From UBA4742 sp002403895 (GTDB lineage Bacteria > Actinomycetota > Acidimicrobiia > Acidimicrobiales > Acidimicrobilacustridaceae): a stretch of DNA of 33,892 nucleotides. The translations under genes and the position numbers were made by a program. Below the pieces are notes generated by a model. It saw only the letters and a program-made list of their open reading frames with translations, was not told where the DNA came from and searched no databases. The stretch spans positions 1 to 33,892 of the forward strand of contig DAISGD010000037.1 of the NCBI GenBank assembly GCA_036823295.1, in the 5' to 3' direction. Of the stretch, positions 1 to 8,229 are shown piece after piece (the first letter of the stretch is position 1; every line of letters starts with the position of its first letter).

Positions 1-974
1 AACCAGGCGCGCGGCGAGGCACCGACGTGGCGGGCGGAAGGTCAGACCGTTCCGAGGAGTTCGTCGAACGCCGCGGCCATTCGAAGCATCGGGAGTGCGT
101 CGACGCCGAGTTCGTAGTGTCCGCGCCGGAGGTTCTGCATGAACGCGTGACCGGCGATGATCACTTGGGCGGTCCGGTCGCGTTTCAGTCCGCGCATCGG
201 CCGAAGACGGGCCTTCAGTCGACCGTGGTCGCATTCGACCCGGTTGTTCGCGTGCTTGTCGGTGTTGAGGAACGCGGTGGGCAGGAGGTCCTCGACGACG
301 CGTTCGAGAGCCGGTGCCAGGTCCGTCACAACCTCCGCGGGCGCCCCGTGAGCGCCCAGCGCGGTGGTGAAGAAGCGCCGTGCCGCGGCGACATCGCGCC
401 GCGCCGAGAGGTACACGTCGATGACCTGGTCCTGCTGGTCCACCGCCCGATACCCATAGCGCCAGACCCCGGAGACCTTCACATAGGTCTCGTCGACGAA
501 CCATCGGTTGCCCACGGCGTGGCGGCATGGTCGGGCCGCGTCGATCAGCACCGGCGTGAAGCGCTGCACCCACCGGAACAGCGTCACGTGATCGACCTCG
601 ATACCGCGCTCGGCGAGGAGCTCCTCGAGGTCCCGGTACGACAGCCCGAACCGGAGATACCAGCGCACCGCCAACATGATCACCTCGGGCGGGAACCGGA
701 ACCCGGCGAACGCCGACAGTCCTATCCGGCTCGGCGGACAGGACCCGCGACGCTTCATCACGACAGCCTCGCCGCAGCCGACGCGATCAGCCAACGCAAC
801 AGTGCCCCCAGCCGGCGTGTCTTCATCGGTGCCGATCTGAGGTGCCGCGCCGAACGTGGCGGCGATCTCACCGATCGTCAAGCGGTCGTCGACGAAAGTC
901 GCCGCAGTAGTTCGGTAATGGGCATGGTCCTGGACATATGTGCAGGTCAAGGGTGGGTAAGGAGAACGCGGGGG
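1..974 (-). mobile_element. IS6-type insertion sequence, left part of the window, interrupting cpaF
   Basis: The segment carries an IS6-family transposase and abruptly replaces the C-terminal half of a CpaF/TadA ATPase. The ATPase similarity stops at the GEVRDREA motif (about position 975) and the following codons match nothing in that family. I place the inner boundary near 970-975. The other end and its terminal inverted repeat lie outside the window, because no counterpart of the sequence at 940-975 is visible in the first 41 bases. The target-site duplication therefore cannot be checked here. Confidence 0.75.
42..758 (-). CDS. IS6-family DDE transposase
   Basis: The protein catalyses transposition by a DDE nuclease mechanism. 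From the ATG at 758 it is 238 aa, the normal size for IS6-family transposases. It starts with a helix-rich segment (VRWYLRFGLSYRDLEELL) followed by an HTH-like DHVTLFRWVQRF. The catalytic acidic residues are visible in their usual settings: WFVDETY, VVTDLAP and NNRVECDHGRLK. The reading frame is open upstream into the cpaF fragment, so translation could also run through as a 609-aa chimera from 1871. I prefer the internal start because the 70 codons between the ATPase part and residue M372 of the chimera resemble neither family. The gene appears intact; whether the element is active cannot be told. Confidence 0.85.
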   Translation of the reverse strand: MKRRGSCPPSRIGLSAFAGFRFPPEVIMLAVRWYLRFGLSYRDLEELLAERGIEVDHVTLFRWVQRFTPVLIDAARPCRHAVGNRWFVDETYVKVSGVWRYGYRAVDQQDQVIDVYLSARRDVAAARRFFTTALGAHGAPAEVVTDLAPALERVVEDLLPTAFLNTDKHANNRVECDHGRLKARLRPMRGLKRDRTAQVIIAGHAFMQNLRRGHYELGVDALPMLRMAAAFDELLGTV

Positions 975-1871
975 CGCTTCACGGTCGCGAACCTCGCCCA
1001 CGATGGCGACGTCGGGCGCCATGCGCAGGAAACCCGAGACCAGCCGGCGGAGGTCAACCGCGGGGCGATCCGAGCGGGCCGCTCGCGTTTGCATGCTGGC
1101 CACGTTGGCCAGGGGCACATCGGCCTCGAACACTTCCTCGGCGATGACCACGCGACGGGACGGATCGAGCTCGGCGGCACAACATGACAGCAGCGTGGTC
1201 TTGCCCGAGCCCGGGGCCCCGGCAAACACGATCGAGAGATCGGCGCGCACACACGCCGCCAGAAATCCCGCCACCTGCGAGCTCAGCATGTCCCGCTGCA
1301 CCAACTCGTCCAGGGAACGGAACGTGATGCCGGTGAACTTCCGGATGTTCACCATGAGGTGGCCGCCCCGGGACACGTCGCCGTGCACGATGTGCAGGCG
1401 CGACCCGTCATCGAGCTGGGCGTCCTGGAGGCCTTCGGCGGGGTCGAGCTTGCGGTGGCTCGACGATGAATCGTCGAGCAACTTGGTCAAGGTCCGGGTG
1501 AGGTGCTCCCCGTCGTGAAAGACGTCGTCGTGATAGCCGGATTGACCCGCGTGACGCTTCACGAAGATGGCGTCGGGCGCGTTGATCATGATCTCCCACA
1601 CGTCGCCGTCCTCGAGCAGGGGTGTCAACGGCCCGTAGCGAGCGAGGTTGCGGAAGGCCCGCTCGGCGACGACGTCGGGGCCGGCGAGCTCGAAGGGTCG
1701 GCCGCCGCGCTTGAAGTCGTCGGTCCACTGCTCGATCTCGGACTCGATGAGGTCACGCAACTCCGCTTCGCCGGCCGGCTCGGCCAGGTCGAGAACCAGG
1801 TCCTTGGCTCGGGCCTGCACCCGTTGCTCGATCTCGACGAGGGGGTTCAATTCCGCGTCCGTGCCCCTCAT
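975..1871 (-). pseudogene. cpaF: CpaF/TadA-type secretion ATPase, N-terminal part, interrupted by IS
   Basis: CpaF/TadA is the hexameric cytoplasmic ATPase that powers Tad/Flp pilus assembly. About 299 residues remain. They include the N-terminal domain, the Walker A motif GAPGSGKTT (residues 218-226), the Asp-box region VVIAEEVFEAD (241-251) and the Walker B region MAPDVAIVGEVRD (284-296). The His box (TIHA) and the C-terminal ATPase domain are absent, being replaced by IS sequence. Intact homologues need these parts for ATP hydrolysis, so the product is very likely non-functional. The start is ATG with AGGAG 8 nt upstream. It is third in the operon after the CpaB- and CpaE-like genes, with a 139-bp gap (1872-2010) in which I see nothing else. 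The remaining cpaF codons and tadB/tadC may lie beyond the left edge. Confidence 0.85.
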
Positions 1872-2010
1872 GGCCGCCGCTCCTGACGACCCGTCAGACC
1901 GAGGTCCAGCGGGGGCTGCTCCCCATGGTCGGCTCGTCGGTTCGCCTGCCCCGCCAGATCGGCTTCACCAAGGGATGCTGAGTAGGTCGGGCCTGGAGAG
2001 CGAACATCAG

Positions 2011-3342
2011 TCACCCGGCCACCTCCTCGTTGTCGGCCCACGCGCCCAGGGAACCCGGCCGTACCGGCACCGGCGCGAAGGCGTCGATCCCGGGGGACAC
2101 GACTGGCTGACGGTCCAGGCGGGCAAGCACCGCCTCGGCCACCGGGTCGACCACCGCTCGGGGCAGCGGGCTCCCGACGCGGTGGAGGTGGTCGAGGTGG
2201 CTGCGCTCGGGGACGAAGACGGGTGAGGCCAGCTCCTCGGCGCCGTGGGTGAGGCCGCTGGTCAACTCGCCCACGGCGGCAGCGAGCTCAGCCCTCGCCC
2301 TGGCCCGCCGAGGGGCCCGGGTGAGCATCGGTTGGAGGCGTTCAGCGCCCACCCCGAAGCGGATGAGATCGTCGAGCGTCGTTACCAGCCGTCGTAGACC
2401 GGCGATGGTGGGGAGGGCGACCACCACCACGAGGTCGGCTCGAGCGGCGATGGTTCGAGCCAACAGGTTGCGGTCTTCGATGTCGACCGACCCGACCTCG
2501 TCGTCGCCCTCGAGGTCGGCGTCGATGTCGGCCACGACCACGTCGAAGGTACGGAGCAGGCCGTCGATCGACGCCTGCATGGCGCGAGGCCGCAGCGCCG
2601 TCCAGTCCCGATGGCGACGCAGGCCGAGCAGCAGGTGGTAGCCACGGGCCTCCGACACGAAGGTCAGGGCCCGCACCTCCGTGGCATCGGGGAGCCCACT
2701 GCGGTGCGCCTCGACCAGTTCCTGCAGGCCCGGCACGATGTCGCCGGCGTCGTGCAGCAGCGCCAGGTCGGCGTGGAGGGCGCAGTCGGCCAAGAGCACG
2801 TCGCTTCGCTGGGAGTCATCGCGGCGCGGGGTCGAAGGCGACGCCAGGCCTTGGGCCGCAGCCATGGCCACGGTCGAGGATCCGCCCCCGCCCGGCCCGG
2901 TGACGGCCACGAGTCGGCCCCGCCAGCCGGCCACGGCGAGCGGCTCGACCGATGCCGCGTCGGTGTCGGGGCGCTGCACCGGCTGAGCGTTCTGGACCAG
3001 GGTGGTGAGCAGGACGGCACGATCGAACGACGCGGGGAGCACGGCATCGACCCCCAACCCCGCCCAGTCGCGCCGGGTATGGCCGTCGTCGACCACAACC
3101 ACGGCGGCGCCCACCTCGCGGGCGTGGTCCACGAGGTCACGGTCCAGCCCGCTTACGCCGGCGTCGATCAACAGCGCCGAGAACACCCGACCACTGGTGA
3201 GACGGGCGACGAGCTCGTCGACGGCGACGCACTTCACGAAGTCGACCGGCACGGCGGCGCTGGTCGACCACCGGCTCACCTCCCGGAACCAGCCGGCGCG
3301 GGCCTGAGCCAGCCCCAGCACGCGGAACCGCTCGCCCGTCAC
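2011..3342 (-). CDS. cpaE: CpaE/TadZ-like pilus assembly ATPase
   Basis: This 443-aa protein resembles the CpaE/TadZ family, which helps localise the Tad pilus machine at the cell membrane. Residues 1-110 look like a receiver-type alpha/beta domain (FSALLIDAGVSGLDRDLV, VVVVDDG). The second half is a MinD/ParA-like P-loop domain. Its Walker A is deviant, GPGGGGSSTVA (about 149-159), and lacks the lysines of the canonical MinD motif, as is common in this subfamily. DVVVADIDADLEG is the probable Walker B region. The GTG start overlaps the stop of the upstream SAF-domain gene by 4 nt (GTGA), which indicates translational coupling. The gene itself looks complete even though the downstream cpaF is broken. 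Confidence 0.75.
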   Translation of the reverse strand: MTGERFRVLGLAQARAGWFREVSRWSTSAAVPVDFVKCVAVDELVARLTSGRVFSALLIDAGVSGLDRDLVDHAREVGAAVVVVDDGHTRRDWAGLGVDAVLPASFDRAVLLTTLVQNAQPVQRPDTDAASVEPLAVAGWRGRLVAVTGPGGGGSSTVAMAAAQGLASPSTPRRDDSQRSDVLLADCALHADLALLHDAGDIVPGLQELVEAHRSGLPDATEVRALTFVSEARGYHLLLGLRRHRDWTALRPRAMQASIDGLLRTFDVVVADIDADLEGDDEVGSVDIEDRNLLARTIAARADLVVVVALPTIAGLRRLVTTLDDLIRFGVGAERLQPMLTRAPRRARARAELAAAVGELTSGLTHGAEELASPVFVPERSHLDHLHRVGSPLPRAVVDPVAEAVLARLDRQPVVSPGIDAFAPVPVRPGSLGAWADNEEVAG

Positions 3343-4046
3343 CGACCTGCTCCTGAGGTCGGCACCGTGTCGGCGGTGCGGGGCGGCGCTCCGGGAGTGA
3401 CGTAGGTGTCGAGAGGAGACCCCGGGGTGGCCCCGGTCGAGCGGACGAGGGTGACGGCCCCGACCGCGCTGGCGTGCGCCGCCTGCAAGAGCTGCTCGGC
3501 ATCGGTGAGCAGCAGGGTGACCACCACCTTGCCGTTCGAGCCGAGCGTCGCCTTGCCGGCCTCGGTGACGTCGAGCAGTCGCACGCCCGGCGCGACCACC
3601 AGGGTGCGGGCGCTGTCACCGGTGCCGTAGGTGACGAGTACGTCCACCGACTCCCCGGGCTGCAGCCGGCCGTTCATGGCTCGCTCCCGGTCGACCGGGA
3701 ACGAGAACTCGCGGCCGACGGCACCGTCGCCGCCGTCGGCCACCACCGCCGAGCGGCTGATCATCCCGTCAGCGGCGATGGAGACGAGCGAGACCGAGCC
3801 GGTCACCTCGGTCGCTCGGTCGAACAGCTGGCTCGCCACGGGATCGGTGAGATCGGCGGGCTCGAGCCGCAAGTCGTCGACAACGAGGCGATGGCCGACG
3901 GGGATGGCCCGACGCGCCACCACCACTTGACGGTGGGGGCCATGGCGCGACGCCGACGCAACGGCGAAGGCCAGGATCATGGCCACCGCCACCAGGAACC
4001 CGCCGGCCAGGGCCCTTCCGGACGGCAACGCCGGTCGGGCGCGCAT
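3339..4046 (-). CDS. cpaB: SAF-domain Flp pilus assembly protein (CpaB/RcpC-like)
   Basis: The predicted 235-aa protein has one N-terminal membrane anchor (LAGGFLVAVAMILAFAVASA), then a SAF domain beginning VVVARRAIPVGHRLVVDDL, then a beta-rich RcpC-like region (PGESVDVLVTYGTG, LLDVTEAGKA, VVVTLLLTDAEQLL). CpaB/RcpC proteins sit in the periplasm or cell envelope and work with the pilus secretion channel in Tad systems; what they contact in a monoderm is uncertain. I chose the ATG at 4046 because it places the membrane segment near the N-terminus. The frame stays open upstream and a TTG at 4142 is an alternative start. It is the first gene of the minus-strand pilus operon and diverges from the BldC-like regulator. 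Confidence 0.7.
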   Translation of the reverse strand: MRARPALPSGRALAGGFLVAVAMILAFAVASASRHGPHRQVVVARRAIPVGHRLVVDDLRLEPADLTDPVASQLFDRATEVTGSVSLVSIAADGMISRSAVVADGGDGAVGREFSFPVDRERAMNGRLQPGESVDVLVTYGTGDSARTLVVAPGVRLLDVTEAGKATLGSNGKVVVTLLLTDAEQLLQAAHASAVGAVTLVRSTGATPGSPLDTYVTPGAPPRTADTVPTSGAGR

Positions 4047-4345
4047 GGGCCGGGCCGCCGTGGGGCCCGACGACGACCCCTCGTGGGCCAGTTGGGGCGC
4101 GACGAGGCTCGCCGTCGTTCTCCATCTTCCGCCGACCTGCAAGGGAACCGCCGCTTCCGCCAGCCGCGCGTTCGAGTGAGTGGAGAATCTAGGCAGCCAG
4201 CACGGGTCCGGGCAACGTGACATCCGACACAGATGACCCTGCACAAGGTGGCAAAGTTGACACGCAGCGCGGGTGGTTTCCGCTCGCGTTCTTGCCAGGG
4301 ATACCGAAACTGGCGAAAAGATATCGAAAGGGGTATCTTGGTCAG
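4047..4345. promoter_or_regulatory. Divergent intergenic region between pilus operon and BldC-like gene
   Basis: No gene is evident in these roughly 300 bases. On the minus strand TAGATT (4191-4186) is a possible -10 for the pilus operon. On the plus strand, three CGAAA cores lie at 4305, 4314 and 4325, that is 9 and 11 bp apart in the same orientation. Inverted arms AAGATA (4318-4323) and TATCTT (4334-4339) are separated by 10 bp, and GATACC (4300-4305) mirrors GGTATC (4332-4337). The cluster sits directly on the predicted regulator promoter. Its reading as an operator is inference. Confidence 0.45.
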
Positions 4346-4346
4346 G
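4334..4346 (+). promoter_or_regulatory. Predicted -10 box and leaderless start of BldC-like gene
   Basis: TATCTT (4334-4339) fits the actinobacterial TAnnnT -10 consensus. Six bases later comes the GTG at 4346, so transcription would begin on the start codon. No ribosome binding site lies at normal distance. No clear -35 is seen. Confidence 0.5.
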
Positions 4347-4636
4347 TGACCGCTTCAGGCTTACCGACGTCGCCGGACGACGACATTCGCTGGCTCAGCA
4401 CGGCCGACGCTGCCGACCGGCTCGGCATCACGCCGCGCACCCTTTATCGCTTCATCGATGAGGGACAGGTGGCGGCCTACCGCTTCGGCCGGGTGATCCG
4501 CCTCAAAGCGACGGACGTCGATGGGTTCATCGACAACTGCCGCATCGAACCGGGCACGCTCGAGCACCTCTACCCGGACTCGGGCACCCAGACCTCGACC
4601 ACCGAGACCTCAATCACTGAGTCGAGCGGCACGTAG
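4346..4636 (+). CDS. BldC/excisionase-type helix-turn-helix regulator
   Basis: The 96-aa protein has a single winged-helix DNA-binding domain of the MerR-like/excisionase type: IRWLSTADAADRLGITPRTLYRFIDEGQVAAYRFGRVIRLKATDVDGFI (about residues 14-62), followed by a Thr/Ser/Glu-rich tail. Single-domain proteins of this type include BldC, which in Streptomyces binds direct repeats as head-to-tail multimers. The start is the GTG at 4346, supported by a -10 box exactly 7 nt upstream. A longer frame from 4217 has no such support and adds an unlike N-terminus. It diverges from the pilus operon and may control it, but only position suggests that. The tail overlaps the converging gene by 67 bp (4570-4636). 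Confidence 0.8.
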   Translation: MTASGLPTSPDDDIRWLSTADAADRLGITPRTLYRFIDEGQVAAYRFGRVIRLKATDVDGFIDNCRIEPGTLEHLYPDSGTQTSTTETSITESSGT

Positions 4637-5184
4637 ACCTGGCCGCCGGCATCGGTGGTCACGGTGAGGACGTCGTGACCCACGTTCACCAGCGCGCCCG
4701 CCAGCGCCTCCCCGCCGCGCATCGTCATCACCACCCGGTCCCGGCCCTGGTGGAGTCGGCCCAGCAGGCGATGCAGCGTCGTGGTCGCGTCGAGGGGCTC
4801 GTCGCCCGTCACGGGCAAGGCTCCCGGCTGGGGCCGCAGGGTGACGACGGCATCGAGGCGCAGGAGGATCACCTGACCATCGATCGAGCGCAGGCCCACC
4901 ACGTCGCGACCCACGATGGTGATCCGACCCCGATGGCGCTGCCCCACGGAGGTCTGGACGGTCACGGCCCGACCCTGTTCGGCCAGGTCCACCAGGACCC
5001 CGGCCAAGGTCGCCCCCTCGGCGGCCTGCCGGCGCAGCCACGCGGCGCGGCGGCGCTGGTCGATGGCGTCGTCGACCCGGACCTCGGCTGCCCACGCGGC
5101 CAAGCCATCGAGGTCATCGAACCCGTCGAACGCGTCGCCCAAGTCGTCGGCTGCGCTCGGATCATCCCCGCCGGTCTGGTCCAC
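4570..5184 (-). CDS. Conserved hypothetical protein with two similar LSm/SH3-like beta domains
   Basis: I do not recognise a named family for this 204-aa protein. After an acidic N-terminus and a basic helical stretch (DQRRRAAWLRRQAAEG) it contains two segments that look like a duplication. Residues of about 73-118 and 145-190 share the pattern G-x-G-x3-VG-x-DV-x7-GQV-x4-LD-x-V. Both have the strand-turn spacing of small LSm or SH3-like barrels, which often bind RNA or DNA. The fold assignment is inference from pattern only. The start is GTG at 5184, placed 7 nt after TAGCCT (5196-5191, minus strand), which fits a leaderless transcript. Its last 67 bases lie antisense to the end of the BldC-like gene. 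Confidence 0.6.
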   Translation of the reverse strand: MDQTGGDDPSAADDLGDAFDGFDDLDGLAAWAAEVRVDDAIDQRRRAAWLRRQAAEGATLAGVLVDLAEQGRAVTVQTSVGQRHRGRITIVGRDVVGLRSIDGQVILLRLDAVVTLRPQPGALPVTGDEPLDATTTLHRLLGRLHQGRDRVVMTMRGGEALAGALVNVGHDVLTVTTDAGGQVYVPLDSVIEVSVVEVWVPESG

Positions 5185-5196
5185 GCCGCGAGGCTA
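5185..5196 (-). promoter_or_regulatory. Predicted -10 box for leaderless LSm-like gene
   Basis: On the minus strand TAGCCT (5196-5191) is followed by six bases and then the GTG start at 5184, which puts the expected transcription start on the start codon. Confidence 0.45.
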
Positions 5197-5297
5197 CGAC
5201 GGGTGTCAACGGGGTCCTGGGGCTCGGTCCCACCGAATCCCTACCGGTACGGTGAGGTCAGTCACTACGCTGGCACCTTCTCCTGGAAGACCTCCTG

Positions 5298-6284
5298 ATG
5301 GCAGCGACCCAAGTCAAGATCAACGTTCCCGGCAACCACCTGATGGTGGGCCTCCTGGGCCAGCGCGACGAGTTGTTGCGGCTGGTCGAGACCGCGTTCC
5401 CCAGCTCGACGGTCCACGTCCGGGGCAACGAGATCACCGTCGACGGCGACAGCGCCAGCCAGGTCGGCCGGCTGTTCGAAGAGCTCGTGGTGTTGTTGCA
5501 GGCGGGTCAGGCCCTCGAAGCGGCCGTCGTGCGCCGCACCATCGACATGGTCCAGGCCGACGAGTCGCCCTCCGAGGTGTTCACCAGCGAGGTGCTGCGC
5601 TCGTCAAAGGGCCGCACCATCCGGCCCAAGTCGAGTGGTCAGAAGCGCTACGTCGACGCCATCCGTCACAACGTCATCACCTTCGGGCTCGGTCCGGCCG
5701 GAACCGGCAAGAGCTGGCTGGCGGTGGCCATGGCCGTGCAGGCGTTGCAGTCCAAGGAAGTCGAGCGCATCATCCTGACCCGGCCGGCAGTCGAAGCGGG
5801 GGAGCGGCTCGGCTTTCTCCCCGGTGACGTCATGGCCAAGGTCGACCCCTACCTGCGTCCCCTCTACGACGCGCTCTACGACATGGTCGAAGCTGAGGGG
5901 GCCCAGCGCCTGCTCGAGCGGGGCACCGTGGAGGTGGCGCCGCTCGCCTTCATGCGGGGACGCACCCTGAACGGCAGCTTCATCATCCTCGACGAGGCGC
6001 AGAACACCACGCCTGAGCAGATGAAGATGTTCCTCACCCGCATCGGGTTCGGATCCAAGGCGGTCATCACCGGTGACACCACCCAGGTCGACGTGCCCGG
6101 CGGGCGCAGCGGGCTGTCAGGCCTCGAGCCCATGCTCGGTGATATCGACGGGCTGAGTTTCGTGCGGCTGTCGAGCCGCGACGTCGTCCGACATCGCATC
6201 GTGGCGGACATCGTGAACGCCTACGAGCGCGCCTCGGTTCCCGGCCCGGCGGGCGTCGCCGCTGCCGAACCGGCCAGCTCGTGA
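5298..6284 (+). CDS. PhoH-like P-loop ATPase
   Basis: PhoH-like proteins are cytoplasmic ATPases linked to RNA metabolism. They commonly sit next to ybeY and era, as here. The 328-aa protein has an N-terminal KH-like segment (TVHVRGNEITVDGD, 38-51) and then the ATPase domain. Its Walker A is GPAGTGKS (132-139) and Walker B is IILDEAQN (229-236), with a sensor-like VITGDTTQVD. Length and domain order are normal. The ATG start has GGAAG about 9 nt upstream; TACGCT (5266-5271) is a possible -10, so this gene appears to have a short leader. It heads a four-gene operon with 4-nt overlaps throughout. Confidence 0.9.
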   Translation: MAATQVKINVPGNHLMVGLLGQRDELLRLVETAFPSSTVHVRGNEITVDGDSASQVGRLFEELVVLLQAGQALEAAVVRRTIDMVQADESPSEVFTSEVLRSSKGRTIRPKSSGQKRYVDAIRHNVITFGLGPAGTGKSWLAVAMAVQALQSKEVERIILTRPAVEAGERLGFLPGDVMAKVDPYLRPLYDALYDMVEAEGAQRLLERGTVEVAPLAFMRGRTLNGSFIILDEAQNTTPEQMKMFLTRIGFGSKAVITGDTTQVDVPGGRSGLSGLEPMLGDIDGLSFVRLSSRDVVRHRIVADIVNAYERASVPGPAGVAAAEPASS

Positions 6285-6871
6285 CCGCGGGGCCACCACG
6301 GGTCCCCGCTTCCCGACGCGCCGGCGGGGAGGGTGAGCTCACGGTGTTCGTCGCCGATGAGCAGCAGGCGTGTTCCGTCGACGTGGCGCGCTGGGGCCTG
6401 CTGGCCGAGCAGGTGTTGGGGGCCGAGGGGGTCACCGGCGATGTCGAGCTGTCCATTCTGTTCGTGGACGCCATCACCATTGCCGGACTCAACCGCGACT
6501 TCATGGCCTCCGACGGCCCCACCGACGTGTTGTCGTTCCCTATCGACGGCGAGCTCGCCCAGAGCGGCCGGTGGCCCGACGAAGGTAGGGCCGGCCCTGA
6601 GCGACGCGGCCCCGATGGCGAAGACCTCCCGCTGTTGCTGGGCGACCTCGTGGTCTGTCCCGAAGTGGCGGCAGCCAACGCGCCTGACCACGCCGGCTCG
6701 TTCGATGACGAGATCGCCCTGCTCGTCGTGCACGGCATCTTGCATTTGCTCGGCCTCGACCATGCCACCGACGCCGACCGGGTGGCCATGCAGGCCCGGG
6801 AGCGGCAGCTGGTCGAACAGTTCCACGGCATCCCGGCCCGAGATCCGTGGGCGGCGGGCCCGGCGTCATGA
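6281..6871 (+). CDS. ybeY: Endoribonuclease YbeY
   Basis: YbeY is a zinc-dependent single-strand endoribonuclease that acts in 16S rRNA 3'-end maturation and ribosome quality control. The signature H-G-x-x-H-L-x-G-x-D-H is present as HGILHLLGLDH, giving the metal ligands H151, H155 and H161. The upstream family motif TDVLSFPID is at 81-89. Between it and LLGDLVVCPEVA lies a Pro/Gly/Glu-rich loop of about 28 residues, longer than in short homologues. The start is the GTG at 6281, overlapping the phoH-like stop as GTGA. The N-terminal 20 residues are weakly conserved in character, so a slightly later start is possible. Confidence 0.9.
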   Translation: MTAGPPRVPASRRAGGEGELTVFVADEQQACSVDVARWGLLAEQVLGAEGVTGDVELSILFVDAITIAGLNRDFMASDGPTDVLSFPIDGELAQSGRWPDEGRAGPERRGPDGEDLPLLLGDLVVCPEVAAANAPDHAGSFDDEIALLVVHGILHLLGLDHATDADRVAMQARERQLVEQFHGIPARDPWAAGPAS

Positions 6872-8229
6872 TCGCCACCGCAGGGACGGGGCCCGCGGTT
6901 CTGGCCGCGCTCGACGGGACCGACGTGGTGCTCAGCACCGTCATCGTCGTGTTGCTGATCGCCTCACTGTTCCTGGCCCTGGCCGAGACCGCGCTCACCC
7001 GCATGACCCGGGCCCGGGCCGAAGCGCTGGTCGAGGACAGCCGGCCCGGCTCACGCCAGCTCACCTGGCTGGTGGCCCATCCCGAGCGCTTCTTGAACCC
7101 CGTGCTGTTGGTCGTGTTGCTGTGCCAATTGGTGCAGGCCGCACTTACCGGCATCCTGGCCTACCGGCTGTTCGGCGGGTGGGGGGTGGCCGTGGCTGTG
7201 TTCGTGAACGTGATGATCGTGTTCGTGCTGGCCGAGGCCGCGCCCAAGACCTGGGCCATCCAGCATCCCGAGCGCTCGGCCCTGCTCGTCGCCCGGCCGG
7301 TGGCGGCATTGGCCCACTTCCCGCCCGTGGTGTGGCTCTCGCGAGGCTTGATCGGCATGGCCAACGTGGTGCTCCCCGGCAAGGGTCTGAAAGAGGGGCC
7401 CTTCGTCTCCGAGGAGGAGCTGATGGCCCTCGTCGACGTCGCCGTCGAAGAGGACGTGATCGAAGAAGAAGAACGCGACCTCATCTCGCAGATCATCGAG
7501 TTCGGCGACACCATCGTGCGCGAGGTCATGGTGCCCCGCCCGGACATGGTCACCGTGTCCGCTGAGTTCCGGGTGGACGATGTCATGGAGGTCATGATCA
7601 TGAACGGCATGAGTCGGGTACCGGCCTGCGGTGAGGGGATCGACGACGTAGTGGGGATCGTCTACGCCAAGGACCTCATGCGGGCCGAGCGCGACGGCAA
7701 GGGTGACCGCATCGTTGCCGAGCTCATGCGCCCCGCCCGCTTCGTGCCCGAGACCAAGCGGATCGCCTCGTTGCTGGCCGAGATGCAGGCCGACCATGTG
7801 CATCTGGCCATCGTGGTCGACGAGTACGGCGGCACCGCCGGGCTGGTCACGCTGGAGGACCTCATCGAGGAGCTGGTGGGGGAGATCCACGACGAGTACG
7901 ACCGGGAAGAGGCCATGGTCGAGCGGTTGCCCGGTGGCGAGTTGCGGGTCAACGCGGCGATGCCGGTGGACGAGGTCAACGAGCTGTTGGGGGCCACGAT
8001 GCCGGAGGGGGACTGGGACACCATCGGTGGGCTCATGTTCCACGTGCTCGGCCACGTGCCCGTCGAGGGTGAACTGGCGATCTGCGAGGGATTCGCCCTG
8101 CGAGCTGAACGGGTACAGCGGCGTCGCATCGGCCGAGTCCGCATCAGCGTGGCGACCGCCGCCGATCTCCCCGACACCGAGCCAACGGAGCACGCCGAGG
8201 GCGTCGAGAGCCGGGAGGTCTCGTCGTGA
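6868..8229 (+). CDS. CNNM/CorC-type membrane protein with CBS domains (hemolysin C family)
   Basis: The 453-aa protein has the classic architecture of this family. An N-terminal DUF21/CNNM membrane domain holds several hydrophobic helices (VVLSTVIVVLLIASLFLALAE, PVLLVVLLCQLVQAALTGIL, VAVAVFVNVMIVFVLAE). It is followed by a linker (EEELMALVDVAVEEDVIEEEERDLI), two CBS domains with IREVM-like and DEYGGTAGLVTLEDLIEELVGEI motifs, and a C-terminal CorC_HlyC domain (RVNAAMPVDEVNELL, GDWDTIGGLMFHVLG). Relatives are implicated in Mg2+ or Co2+ export; the older hemolysin label is not informative. I start it at the ATG at 6868, which overlaps the ybeY stop as ATGA, rather than at the GTG 21 nt earlier. 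Confidence 0.88.
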   Translation: MIATAGTGPAVLAALDGTDVVLSTVIVVLLIASLFLALAETALTRMTRARAEALVEDSRPGSRQLTWLVAHPERFLNPVLLVVLLCQLVQAALTGILAYRLFGGWGVAVAVFVNVMIVFVLAEAAPKTWAIQHPERSALLVARPVAALAHFPPVVWLSRGLIGMANVVLPGKGLKEGPFVSEEELMALVDVAVEEDVIEEEERDLISQIIEFGDTIVREVMVPRPDMVTVSAEFRVDDVMEVMIMNGMSRVPACGEGIDDVVGIVYAKDLMRAERDGKGDRIVAELMRPARFVPETKRIASLLAEMQADHVHLAIVVDEYGGTAGLVTLEDLIEELVGEIHDEYDREEAMVERLPGGELRVNAAMPVDEVNELLGATMPEGDWDTIGGLMFHVLGHVPVEGELAICEGFALRAERVQRRRIGRVRISVATAADLPDTEPTEHAEGVESREVSS

